A stretch of DNA of 64,000 bases from Daphnia pulex (taxonomy: Eukaryota > Arthropoda > Branchiopoda > Diplostraca > Daphniidae), in assembly GCF_021134715.1 (NCBI RefSeq), contig NC_060025.1, positions 2,170,001-2,234,000 of the forward strand, read 5' to 3'. Below, piece after piece: positions 23,401 to 35,200 of the stretch (the stretch's first letter is position 1; each line of letters starts with the position of its first letter). Made by a program: the position numbers and the translations under genes. The notes under the pieces were generated by a model, which saw nothing but the letters and a program-made list of their open reading frames with translations, was not told the origin of the DNA and did not search any database.

Positions 23401-25469
23401 CACTATTACGGCATCCGGGTGAAACCGACGTCGTCGTTGAATCAAATGTCGGTCGAAGAGTCTAGTCCGCCTAGCGTCCAGCGGCACTCGACCAACGGCA
23501 AGCGCGGAGCCAAAGGAGGGGCTCACAGCAGCGGCGGGAGTATGGACGCCACCTCTCCCACCCACCAGCAGTACCTGGGTGGGTATTTTTTTACTTTTAT
23601 TGTTTTCCATTTTTGGTCCGTCTGGATGACTGGATGATGACGTTTGTTATTCCTTTGTCCAGGCGACGCTGCCGCCGCTTTGCCGCACTGGCCCGACTTG
23701 GAAGCCGATCGCAATCAACTGCCTCAGGGCATCGACGTCGACGATCTCCAGGCCTTTGTCACACTTTACCGCGATCACTGCGAGGTAATGTCGAATTTTT
23801 TTGGCGTCCGTCCTTTGGGAGGGTTTGTCCGTTTCTCATCCGTCTTTGTCTTTTTTTGTTTTTGTTTTTTGTTTCATTTCCTCCTCACGGCGGACACATT
23901 ACATGCACACAGGCCATGCTGGACGCGGTCATCAGCTTGCAGTTCAACACGGTGGAAACGATCTGGCGCCACTTTTGGCGCAGCGCCAACAACAACGAGG
24001 CCGTCGACGTCGGCATGGAAGAGGATCCCGAAAAAATCCTGCCAAAGTATGTTTTGTCTAGTCGGAAGATTTATTGAGCCGTGATTCTTTTCTTTTTTCT
24101 TTATTTTTTTTGGTTAAATGGAGACGGCCCTGCCCGGCTGTTCGGGAAAGCGGCCAACTCTCTTAAACATAAAAAAGAAAAAAGTTGATGACGACAATGT
24201 GATTTATCTTTTCTCTTGTTCTTTTCCTTCTTTGCCCGTCTCCCCCTTAGGGCTAAACTTTACGTCCTTTCGCGTTGCGAGCCCGTCTTGATTTTCGTCA
24301 AGAAGGCCGACTACCAGTTCTATCAGAATCTGGTGGAAGTGCTCATACCGGACGTCCTCAAGGAAATCCCCGGCTCGTTCACCAGTTCCATACGCAGTTT
24401 CGCCAAATCGCTGGAGAATTGGCTCTTGACGGCCATGAACGGCTGTCCGGAAGACATCATCATCGTCAAGGTAATTTACATTTATTTTGATTGTATTTTT
24501 ATATATTTCTATTTTGTATTTAAATTGAAACCGTTTCATCCATTCGGCTGGATAGGTGGCGGCCGTGAACGCCTTTTCGCAGACCCTGAGGCGCTACACT
24601 TCCCTGAACCATTTGGCCCAGGCGGCCCGCGCCGTCCTGCACAATCCGCCGCAAATCACCCAGATGCTGGCCGATCTCAACCGCGTCGATTTCCACAACA
24701 TCCAGGAGCAGGTAACATCCGCTGGATTCTTCATTTCTTAAAAAAATGGATTCGAGTTTTATAACGAGGGAATTTGTTTGATCATGTCCAGGGTGCCTGG
24801 GTGTGCCGCTGCGATCCTGATCTGGTGGCCTGGCTGGAAAACGACTTTAAAGTCACGTTGCATAATCAGGCCACCCTGGAGCAGTGGGTCCAGTGGCTGG
24901 AGAGGGTCGTCGACCGCGTCATCAAACCTTTTGAAAGCGGATCCACCCAGGAGTTTGTCCGCGTTGCCCGCCAGTTTCTGCTCAAATGGTCTTTTTATAG
25001 GTGCGCGAAATCCAAGTCTCTATTCCGGCCGGAATCGAAATTTTAAATTTTAAAAATGAATTTTTGGTTGTTGAATAGTTCGATGGTGATCCGCGATTTG
25101 ACTCTGAGGTCGGCCGCCTCGTTCGGCTCTTTCCACTTGATCCGGCTCCTCTACGACGAGTACATTTTCTACCTGGTGGAGCACCGGGTGGCCATGGTGA
25201 CGGGCGAGACGCCCATCGCCGTTATGAGCGAATTCGTCAACATGACGCTGCGTCCCAAGGATGAGGACGAGGCCGGCTCGGTCCCTCCGTCGCCCAGCGG
25301 ATCCTCGTCGGCTTCGCTCCACGTCGGTATCTCGACCCCCCTGTCGGCCCAACAACAACACAAGTCCGGCGCCAACAACAATAGTCAACAGCAGCAGCAT
25401 CCGCAAATGGCCGACGGCGGCAGCAGCAGCTCCTCCTCCAACAGCGTCAAACGGCCCAAATTGAGTTGA
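17440..25469 (+). CDS. Rfx: RFX1/2/3-type winged-helix transcription factor
   Basis: Sixteen coding exons give about 840 residues: 17440-17508, 20384-20518, 20597-20765, 20945-21016, 22240-22348, 22494-22599, 22664-22777, 22900-23040, 23131-23312, 23385-23578, 23663-23784, 23913-24046, 24251-24470, 24556-24711, 24792-25000 and 25079-25469, all phase-consistent. Residues about 306-381 are the RFX DNA-binding domain ([19 protein letters not shown], then [20 protein letters not shown] and [11 protein letters not shown]). The downstream part carries the conserved extended dimerisation region, ending in [20 protein letters not shown] and a Ser/Gln-rich tail. The N-terminus is a Gln-rich, acidic activation-like region that includes [12 protein letters not shown] proteins bind X-box promoters, best known for ciliary genes in sensory neurons. 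The start at 17440 ([10 protein letters not shown]) is the best in-frame ATG; an alternative start exon lies at 16181. Confidence 0.92.
17509..20383 (+). other. long first coding intron of RFX
   Basis: No gene was recognised. It contains a near X-box at 19397-19410 (GTCGTC-AT-GGCAAC, one mismatch), several AGGAGCC/GGCTCCT heptamers (17927-17950 and around 18331, 18423 and 19371), and GAA and CT simple repeats. It ends in a pyrimidine tract and a CAGCAG acceptor at 20381. Confidence 0.45.
21017..22239 (+). other. RFX intron
   Basis: AT-rich intron between the exons at 20945 and 22240. I saw nothing coding that joins in phase. Confidence 0.5.
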
Positions 25470-26188
25470 TTCCCTACCCTCCATCTAACCATTGCACCCA
25501 CCCACTACTACAGCACCACCACCCTTTTACTACTACACCATCAGCCCCCCATTTGTGCGGATGGAAGGAAGAGATGATCCGCCTGTAACTTTGTCAAAGA
25601 AAACAAAAGAAAAAACAGTTGATTCTTCTTCTTCTCATTCCCCTCCCCTCCTCTTTCGGTCAATCATTTTCCCTAGCACACACACACACAGACACACCCA
25701 ATGACCTCCTTATCATTCGGCTCCTTAATCCCCCTCCGCCCGTCTCCTCCGCCATGTTTTTCATTTGCGTTGTAATCAATGGCAGAGTCGTGTCAGATTT
25801 GATCACTCACACACAACAACAACAAAACAACAACAACAACCACCAACAACACTTTTCTCTTCATCATCTTCTTCTCTTCCTGGCCGCGGCTCCAGCCAAT
25901 GTTTTTTTGGGGAGGTTTTCTGAGTACATGTCACATTAACTTTGATTGCCGGGCGTGCGTGTGTGTGTGTTAGTGCGGTTGCGTTTCTCTCTTTTGTTTT
26001 GTTTGTTTTTTTCTTTTCCTCCATCTTCCAGCGATGAGAATTGGGGATGGATGGATGGAAGGGAGAAAAGAAGAAGAAGAAGAGATCTAGTCTTGTATGC
26101 GCTTCTTCCTTTTTCTTTTATTTTTTCTTTTTCTTTTGGGTCCGCCATTCTCCGTTTAATTGTGGCCCATTGTGCGTTCGTGTGTTTG

Positions 26189-26214
26189 CTGTGTGTGTGT
26201 GGGGGGGGGGGGGG
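26189..26214. repeat. (GT)n followed by a G14 run
   Basis: A GT dinucleotide tract runs directly into a 14-base G homopolymer at 26201-26214. Confidence 0.9.
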
Positions 26215-27437
26215 CCTCTTGTGTTTTTTCTTTTTTTCTTGCCCGATGGCGGGCAATCGAAAAGTGGATCCAGCAAAACTTGGTGGGAGCGGTTAGATTC
26301 TTCTTTTTCTTCTTCTCTCCCCCGCGTTGCATCTCTATCGACTTTGTGTTGTTTGCTGGCCCGCCCGCTCGCCCACCACAGTTGAAAAGAAATGGGACAC
26401 GACGGGTGCACGCAGACGTGGGAAGTCGAAAGGGTGGGGTTGGGGGGTTGGAAAAAAAAGTGGTTGGATTCCGCCCATCACTCACTGATGTGTGTGTGTG
26501 TGTCTCTTTTTTTTTTTAATTCGCTATCCCACACACACACGACACTCTGTCCGTCTTGTGGATGGAAGTTATGTAACCTCGTCCCCTCTCCCATAAAAAA
26601 AAAAAAATTGATTTTTTTTAAAATTATTTTGTGGCAAAATTCAATTGATTTTTCATTTAACTTTGATCATTTTTTTTTCTCTGTGTGTCCACCCATCAGA
26701 TCTCGAGCTCGTTCTTTCCAATTTATGTTTCCCGTTGCTGTGGGAACCGACAAACAAATTTAAAAAAGGTAAAAAAAAAAAAAAATCCAGAAGACAACAA
26801 AAAAATATATTTGAAACGAAAGAAAAAAGAAAATTATTTCAATATTATTTTTTTGCCCAGTCAAAAAATGAAAATGTGTGAAAGATGTTTATAGATGGGC
26901 ACCTTGTGATGATGATGGAAGAGACACTCTTTTTAAAAAAAGAGAGAGGTGGGGTAGGAAATTGACTACATCCATCTCCTTTTTTTTCCATTCTTGTCCA
27001 GCGCGGCCAGTGTGTGTGTGTGTGTAAGAAAAGGGGAGGGGGTATTTTTATTTGTGTTGTACTTTCTGGCCAGTCATTTCCTATTAACCCGGAGAAAGGA
27101 GGAGATGAAAAGGAGCCAACAACAACGACGCCGCCGCCGGAGGTTTAAGATATATATATTTTGTGTATTTTTATTTTTATTTTATTTTATTTTTATATTT
27201 TTTTTTTCGGTCATGTTTTATTACAACTGCAGCGACGACGAGAGAGGAGAAAGAGACGGGCAGCTTAACGATGAGCATCAGCAGCCTCTTGCCTTATTCA
27301 CGAGTCTCGGGATTTCTCTGAAAGCCTTGCCTCCACTCTCTTCTCTCTGTGTGTGTATACACACAGCCAGGAGCTGCTGCTGGCCTGCCTCTTCAGACTT
27401 GACCGGATGAGGGGCGGGTTCCCAGTGTCTGTTGGTG

Positions 27438-27457
27438 TATATATATATATATATATA
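27438..27457. repeat. (TA)10 microsatellite
   Basis: A perfect TA dinucleotide tract upstream of the NMDA receptor gene. Confidence 0.9.
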
Positions 27458-29269
27458 CTTCTGGTTGAGACGGACATGTAGAGGGGGGAGAACTGCGACG
27501 GACGAGTTGACTGATCGATTTTCTTTAGCTGTACTTATGTGTGTGTGCAGTGGCTCCTAGTTTTATATCAAAATGTGGTGGTGGTGGTGGTGATGCTGGC
27601 CAGCCAAGGACACGCCCCGACGTATAATATCTCTTTTTTATTATTATTTGACATTCTTTGCCCGGCTAAAAGTCGTCTTTTTTTGGGTGGGGGAAATTTG
27701 ATTCTTTAGTCAATTATTTGTTGATGGCCAACTTTTTATTTAGAATAAAAGAGATGACAACTCTCGAGTATGCAAATAGACGACGGCCGCCCGTCCGCCC
27801 GCCAGCCCCGGACTTGTAAATATACACATACAAGGAATATATATATATCACACAAGTTAGGAGCTCTGATCTGCTTCCATTGTGTGTGTGTACATGCAGA
27901 TATCGATTTTCCACGAAATTGAACAACCACACCAAACAGAATCAGACAAAACAACAAGAGTGGCGGAGGGGAATCAACATTGAGAAATTGATTTTGTCAA
28001 CACCATTTCTCCTTTTCTTTTCTCCTTTTTTTTATTATTTCAAGCTCCTGTTTCGGATGAGTGGGGGGGGGAGGATAAAATCCTACCTATCCACCTCCTT
28101 CCGGTATCGTGAAATCCAAACGACCCCATCGGGAAATTTCCTTCCATCATCTCGACTACGTGCTCCTTGTATATTTAAACTTTTTTCCCCTTTTTTTATT
28201 TATTTAAAAGATTTAAATTTCTTCATTTTAAATTTTAAAAGGCTGGGGAGGAACGGCGATGAATTGATTCATTAGGAGCCCGGGTGGGGTGGTGGTGAAT
28301 TTTTTGGAAGCCTCTAATCATCAAATTCAGGAGCCCCACAAAGACCACCCGAGTCTCAACCCCCCCGTTGTCATGTCAACAGCAGCAGGTGCCTGGGCGT
28401 CGTGTTCACCTGTTTTTATCAGAATGGCCAGCAGCTCCTAACTTGACTTTTTTATTTTTGCATTTTTTCAAGGAGCCAGTCGAGAGCCCTTCCCATTTGA
28501 GTTGGTGACCCTTGTCCACGATCTTTTCTGATTAGGAGCTCAAGAAAAGAAAATGGTGTGTGTGGCCGCGCGTCGAAAAGGAGGTCAGAATTGCGCAGGA
28601 TCGTTCGTACACGACGACGGAGAGCGAGGAGCATCAGGAGCCATGAGTGAGGTCTGAGAGTCGTCAGTCGGTCGTCAGTTGTGGCTCCTAACCATTTTGG
28701 CTGCCTCCGTTCTCTCCCCCCTTTTTTCCACAAAAGTTTCTTTCCCTTTTTCCCTTTTTTATTTTTGATTTCTTCGTTTTATTTAAACTTGTTTTTTTTT
28801 TAATATTTTTCTATTTTTATCTCCCTCTCATGCTCCTTATTCCTCTTCCCTCCTGGACACATAAAAGTTTGGCCATTTTGTTGGTGAAAAAAAAAGGAAA
28901 AAAGTTGTCGCAGTTTGTTGCAGTTTTGATGGATGGCCAGCACCACAGCAGCACCAGCAGTCCGGGATGGTTACGGATTCATCCAGTGTCTCGACTCGTT
29001 TGGCCGGCCGTCGCTCCTGATTTCATTTGTGTGTCGCAAGTCCAGCTGCAGTAGCAGCTCTTCCAGTGGCAGACTCCAGTGAGTGTGTGTCCAGTGTGTG
29101 TGTGTGTGTGTGTTTGCCCGTTGGCCGTCGAAGGAGAATTTCCGGTTGGTTTGATTTTGCCCATCAAGGAGCCGAAGGATTAACACGAGTTTTGATGGCG
29201 TCTTGATGGCTTTTCCCTGTGATTTCATCGACGGCCACGACTCGCCCGTCGACGGAGAAGACGGCGGCC

Positions 29270-32200
29270 ATGGCCGCCTATCAACGGCTCCTCGTCATGG
29301 TGGCACTCGTGTCGGCCGTCACGACGTCAGGAGGCCGGACGCCGGACACGACGGGAGGGACAACGAGAGCCTCGTCCTCTGTGGTTCGAATCCTGGCCGT
29401 CTTCGACCAGGCCGAGCTGGAAACGATGGAGCGGGTCATGCACAAGACCCTGATTGCACTCAACAAGGAGAAGACGGCCTGGACGGGCGGCGGGATTGGC
29501 CGTTTATCAAACAGCGGGATCGGTGCCGACGCCAACGTCACAGCGTCGACGTCCACCAACGGCAAAAGGAGGAAATGGCTGGCCGGCGGCGGTGGTGGAG
29601 GCCGTCTGACGGTGGACAGTGTCACGTTCTCGTCGCAGTGGTGGCTCAATCAGACGGCCGACGATCTGGCCCGGCTCATTTTGACTCACCGCCCAGTGGC
29701 CGTCCTGGTCCTCTCGGCCGACGATCGCTCCGTTTTCAGGGTGGCCCTGGCCGCCGCCCCCTTCCACCTGCCCGTCATCGGTGCCCGAGCCCAGCGCGGA
29801 CTGGACGACTCTTCCTTCCGGGTCAGTTTGTTTTGGATTTTATTTATTCCCATTTTCTTAATGAGTTTGTGTCTCCACTCCGCCGAGGGCAATGATATCG
29901 TGTGACAAAGGGCGTGGCCTAAAACATTTTCCAAAGAGAAAATGGTCTAATTGAATTAATGACTGGGAAAGCGGCGGGCTGGCCCGGCTTCTGCATACAC
30001 CCGCGTCTTCTTTGTGTGATGATTTCATCCGCAATAAAATGGGCGGGATCGGGAATCCTCGGGAGCGAAATGATCCTCTTCTTCTTCTTTCCTCTTCCAA
30101 CCCGCGATGGAAAACAAACTGACTGAAATATTTCCAACTGAAAAGACAAGTCTCTTTTTTTATTTGTCTTTTGAGCCAGGCGGCGGGCACCCATTTTGAT
30201 ACATATAGACGTGACACGGCTGTTGAGCGTTCAAAACCCCGTGAAGGCGTCGGTCCGTGAATGCACATTCCCATCCCATCCCTTCTTTTTGAGTCTGCCC
30301 GTCTCTTTCAAGTGGAAAGACAAAAAAGGAAAAATATTTTTGGGGTCTTTTCTGTTTGATAATTACCGCGGCTGGGCATCAGACGGGAAGTGATGTCATA
30401 TTACCCCCGTCCTCCCCGTTGTTGCTGGACACACTGTGGGATTTTCTTTTCCGGGATTGGAGAAGGTCACCGGGTGGTGGATCGATTGTGGGGGGGTAGC
30501 CATTCAAGTCACACGGAGGTCAAAAACTCCTCCGTCAGTCAGACGGGATTTTTCTGTCTGTTGGCGGAGTGCGGTGAGGTACAATTGCGAGTCTGCCGAG
30601 AGAGAAGCGAGTTGCCGCGGGATTTGATAGATCCCTTGATTTCATTGTTATCAAAAGAACATCTTCTTCTTCCTTCTTCTTCTTCTTCTTTGACTTGTTC
30701 TCTCCTTTTATTATACACATGCCATGAATGAAGATGAAAGGCAGCAGCTCTTCTCCTAGCAGCTCCTACACACTTGGTGACTCTGAGTGGAAACCGACGG
30801 GCCGTGTACATATATATACGACGGCCGGGCCGCTCAAAAGAGAGAAAAAAGCTTTTTTTTCTTTCTCTTCTCTTTTTCTATTCTTCTTCGATGCTCATTA
30901 TAAATGATGGATGATTTTCTTGATTTTCTTGTTTTTTTGTGGCTGGGCTGGGCTGGTGGCTCTTCCTTTTTTTGATTTTTTCTCCTTTTGTATTTGACGG
31001 TTCGTTTCTTCTTCCCCCCCAACCTCCACTCTAAATCCATCCGCTCCATCAGGACACACAAGAACAACAGAAAAATTGGGAAAGAAATTTTTTTTATTTT
31101 TGTAGAAAAAAGAAAAAAAAGTTGATTCGATTGTTGTCTCTTGTGTGTGTGTTTGTTCCGGCGTAGAGACTTTATCCGTCAAACCGACGAAAAAATCCAG
31201 CTGGCGGATGTGCCAATATTTCGGCTGGACCAGTTTAAAAAAAAGGAGCCGTCATCGACAATCAGTCGGGGGGAAAATACATCAACTGGAAGCTCGGCTC
31301 CTTGATGATCGAAAGAAAAAGAAAATGTTAAACTCCAAATAACCGGACTGTAGTACTTAAATGCGCTTGGGAGTCGGCCGTCTTTCATATATATTTTTCC
31401 TTTCATTGTCGCGATCCCGGCCCCAGTCTCGATGTTGTTCGACATGGTGGGGGGTGGAATTTTCGCCCGCGGATTTTCTCCCGGACAAAACTTTCTCCGC
31501 ACGATGGATGGAGGCTGTCGAGGATAGGAGAGACAATTGACGTCATCTAACCGCATCGAGTCCTGCCTCTGCTGGGCGCTAAAAGCCCAAGCTCATAGAA
31601 GAAAAGAAAAAGAAAAAAAAAAAACGATCCTTGCATGTGTGTGGCGCTGAATAACTCTATTTAAGACACACACACACACCAAATCCTGATAATTATGTTT
31701 GCCCGGCGTGGTGATGCGCGTCAGTAAAAAAAAAAAAGAAATAAGGATTTTATTTTTTTCAGGATCGATCAGGATCACTTTTCTTTGGCTAATTTTTTTT
31801 TTCTTTCTCTCTTCTTCTGCCTATTCCACCAAAGTCACGATGGAGCGCTGCTTATATAACGGGGGAGCGCCGGATCTCCGTGGGCGCCATCACGAGGAAA
31901 GTTTGACGATCGATAGATTTACACAGTCGGTAATAGCGCAGTAAATAGGGAGGGGAAGCTGCAGAGAGAGAGACACAAGAGTGAAAGGATCGCTGCTGCA
32001 CATTTCTCTCTCTCTCTCTCACCCAGGGAATCCACCACCACCATCTTTTATTTTTCGATCCTGCAGGATCGCTGAACATTTCGACTCGACGCACTAGCTA
32101 ATGATTGATGGGCAAACAAAATGGGCAAATGCATTTGGATTATAGAATTATCTCGTCGGTGTTTTTATTTTCGGGATCGACAAGACCAGGATCGTTGGTG

Positions 32201-35200
32201 TTGAGATGTCGTGTCAAAGTTAGGAACCAGGGTCACACAGAGCGTGAAGAAAAGAATAAGGAGATCATTTCCGGTTGCTGAAACCGACCGTGAAGGAGCC
32301 AAGATTTTTTTCTCTTTTTTGACACATTCGACGCAGGATCGAATTTATTCTTTCCCTTTTTCTTTTCTTTTCTTGGGAGATGTCATCGACACGGAACGTG
32401 CAAGACTTCCTGCCCGTCTCTCCCACCATATCACCACCACTCCCTTTTTCGTCTGATGGGATTCATTTGAAAATAACCGGAGCCGGATCCTTTCCAGCTC
32501 AAATAAAAAGAAGAAAAATCCTCGTCACTTCCGCACGGCACGCCGAGGACTCGTGTACAAAAGTCTAACAAGACTTGCCCGTCTTGTTATAAACTGTACT
32601 AGTACTACTACAGGCCACTCGGGATGAATAGTTGCCGTTAGGAGAAACTCAGTCGATCCTTTCTTTTGGTGTGTGTGTTGCCTTGCCTTGCTGCCCGGCC
32701 CTCTTACATTTGGATTTCATTCCAATAATGATCCAAGTTGCTTTTCTGTAGGGGGTGGGGAGGAGGAGAGAGTTTCATTCCGGCCGGCCGGACGGGCGTG
32801 TGTCAAAATAAAAAGAAAAGAAATAAAAAAAAGAGAAAAAAGCTGAGAAAGTTGCGACTAGTTGCTAACTAGGGAAACTAGCGGGAGATTCGAAAATTAG
32901 GAGCCCATGACGTTCATCCGCCAAGTTAAAGCGATCGATAACGACTGGTGGCAACCCAAAGCAGCAGGATGAGGAGGAGGGAGGGAGGGCGGAGTGAAAC
33001 AGCTCCATTTCTATAACTTGTTATCGAATAGAAAAGTAGAAAGAAGAAGAAGAAGGAAAAAGAAGAAAAGAAATGAAGGAGCCGCCGACTGTATATGGTA
33101 AAGTGCAATAGCTCCTAGGATGCTGGCAGCAGCTTGGGCTAGGAGAAGCTTATGGCAGTGGGGGGCTTCCTTACAAGCCCCAAAACTCCTCCCACCCCAA
33201 TAAATCCATAGACAAGACAAAACGAAATGAATCCCCCCAAAGAAAATTTAATCACAAAAAAAAAGTCAAATTTTCACATGGATCAAAGAATTGCAGATTG
33301 AAAATGGATCAGATGCATTTAGACATGTGTCTGGGAATACATGATAATCAAATTGATAATAATCAGAATCTGGTAGCAGTAGTAGTATTGATCTGGCTCT
33401 CCTACGCGCCAGTGTCTGATGATTTTTCTATTTCCAGCTGACGGGCGGAGAATAAAAGTCGGGCCGATTGATTTTTGATTTTTTGAATATTTTTGGATTT
33501 ATTTTTCCGGCAGGGCATTTCGCCGTTGTACGTGGGACTGAACCCTGGACCCCATCACCTGGCCTCTGCTCTTCACCACCTGCTGCTGGCCAACAATTGG
33601 CTGCCCGTGACTTTGATTGTCGACGACTCGCTGGCGGCCCAGAAGATTCGCCAGGTGGTCCAGCGGCACTCGTCGCCCAGCGCCAAGGTCGACAAGGTCA
33701 TGGTGGTGACGATGAACCGCGGCTCGGCTCCGCACCGGATCCTGGCCCAGCTGAGCGGCATCCAGCAGACGACGTCGCTGGTCATCGCCTTTTGCTGCGA
33801 GCCCCGGCTGGCCTCGCTCATCTTCCGCGAAGCCAAACGGCTCAACATGCTCAACGGCGACTGGGTCTGGCTGGCCCTGGAGCAGGCCGTCTCGGGATTT
33901 CACCAGCACTGGACGGCCGGCTACTCGCCGGCCGCCGCTGGCCGGTTGCCGCTCATCGGCCGTCAGTGGCAGACTCAGGAGGAAGAGCAAGACGACCAAG
34001 ACGATTGGCCTCTGGGCCTGCTGGGCCTCGTCTCCCAGCAACCGCTCCGGCTGACCAAACACACGATGAAGGGCTCGCTGGCCGTCATCCACTCGGCCGT
34101 CAGGGCCAGTCTGCCCGCCCATCAGCTCCAAACGTGGCTGGACTCGTGGACAAACGATTCCGGCGTCAGTAGTAGAGAGGCCAGCAGCAGCAGCAGCTCA
34201 TCCCAGTCGATTCATCAGCTCCTGCGACTACAAGTGGCCAAAAAGCTGGACAGGTAATGATCATAACCAATTCCCACAAATATTAACACCAATATTTTTC
34301 AGCCGGGCTGATGAAACTCTTTTTTTATTATTAACACGAATTGGATTGGGGCGACTGGGCAAGGCCAGCGAGTGAGGGGATGGGAAAAAAGAAAGAAAAT
34401 TCCGTCGGCTATTGGTCCGTCAGTCCAATATATTTTCGTTTACGGCCGGTCTGCGGCTCTCTCTATATGTATCGCATCATGAGCGCCACTGGGCTCTCAC
34501 CCCACTCCTTTTTTTTGCCCATCAATATATATAGTGCTGGCCGCCACACACACATACCGGACAATGCTGAAAACTGGCCTTGGGATATATAGATGAATTG
34601 CTCTCTATTTCTTTTTTTGGGTGGGACGCGACAAACTATAGTCCGTCCTTGGGCGCATCAGTGAGTAGAAAAAGAGACGTGCTGGCCAATTTACATGGAA
34701 TTAGACATGATAAATGTCGCCCAGCTCAATTGTGAAATTTTTTGCGTACAACCGCGGGTAAAACCAAAGGCAAAAAAGTTGAGAGAAAAATTGCCCGTGA
34801 TCAAGGCCCAAGATAGCCGGCCCTGTTGTGTATATATATATTTATTATATTATATCACATTTATATATATATGTAATAAGAAAAAGGAGGAGGGGAAAAA
34901 ACTCCCGCCCGAGTGTGTGTGTGCTGGATCAATAGCTTCTTCCCTTCTTCTTCTTTCCATCTTTCTCTTCTTCTTCTTCTCATTCGCCCGGCTTTCTCTT
35001 TCCTCTCTCTCTTCTGCTACAGCGGACATGTACAAGTCCTTGTACATGTTACGAGGAAGGGGAGACGGGCCTTAAAGGGAAGAAAAAGAAGAAAAGTCAA
35101 GACGGAAGGAACATGTAGACCCTTAGGAGGTTGTTGTTGTTGTTGTTGTTGTTGTAGTAGTTTCTGGCCGTCCTATTGTTACAATGTATTATGTTGAGAT

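Larger units (their letters stand above)
25470..29269. other. RFX 3' region and upstream region of the NMDA receptor gene
   Basis: No protein gene was recognised. It includes GT and poly-G simple sequence at 26189-26214, a (TA)10 microsatellite at 27438-27457 and, from about 28.2 kb onward, a dense set of AGGAGCC/GGCTCCT heptamers. The last part is probably the 5' leader of the NMDA receptor, with short upstream ATGs at 29195 and 29206. Confidence 0.45.

Noticed and set aside
29390..29405. GGTTCGAATCC resembles a tRNA T-loop / B-box
   Set aside because: It lies inside the coding sequence of the first NMDA receptor exon (VVRILAV), with no D-arm, anticodon arm or acceptor stem around it.
29203..29895. 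Long open frame overlapping the first NMDA receptor exon
   Set aside because: Composition is that of a shifted GC-rich coding exon; I keep it only as a possible overlapping uORF, not as a protein gene.
33499..34131. 210-codon minus-strand open frame
   Set aside because: Antisense of an NMDA receptor exon whose plus-strand frame continues in phase to both neighbours.
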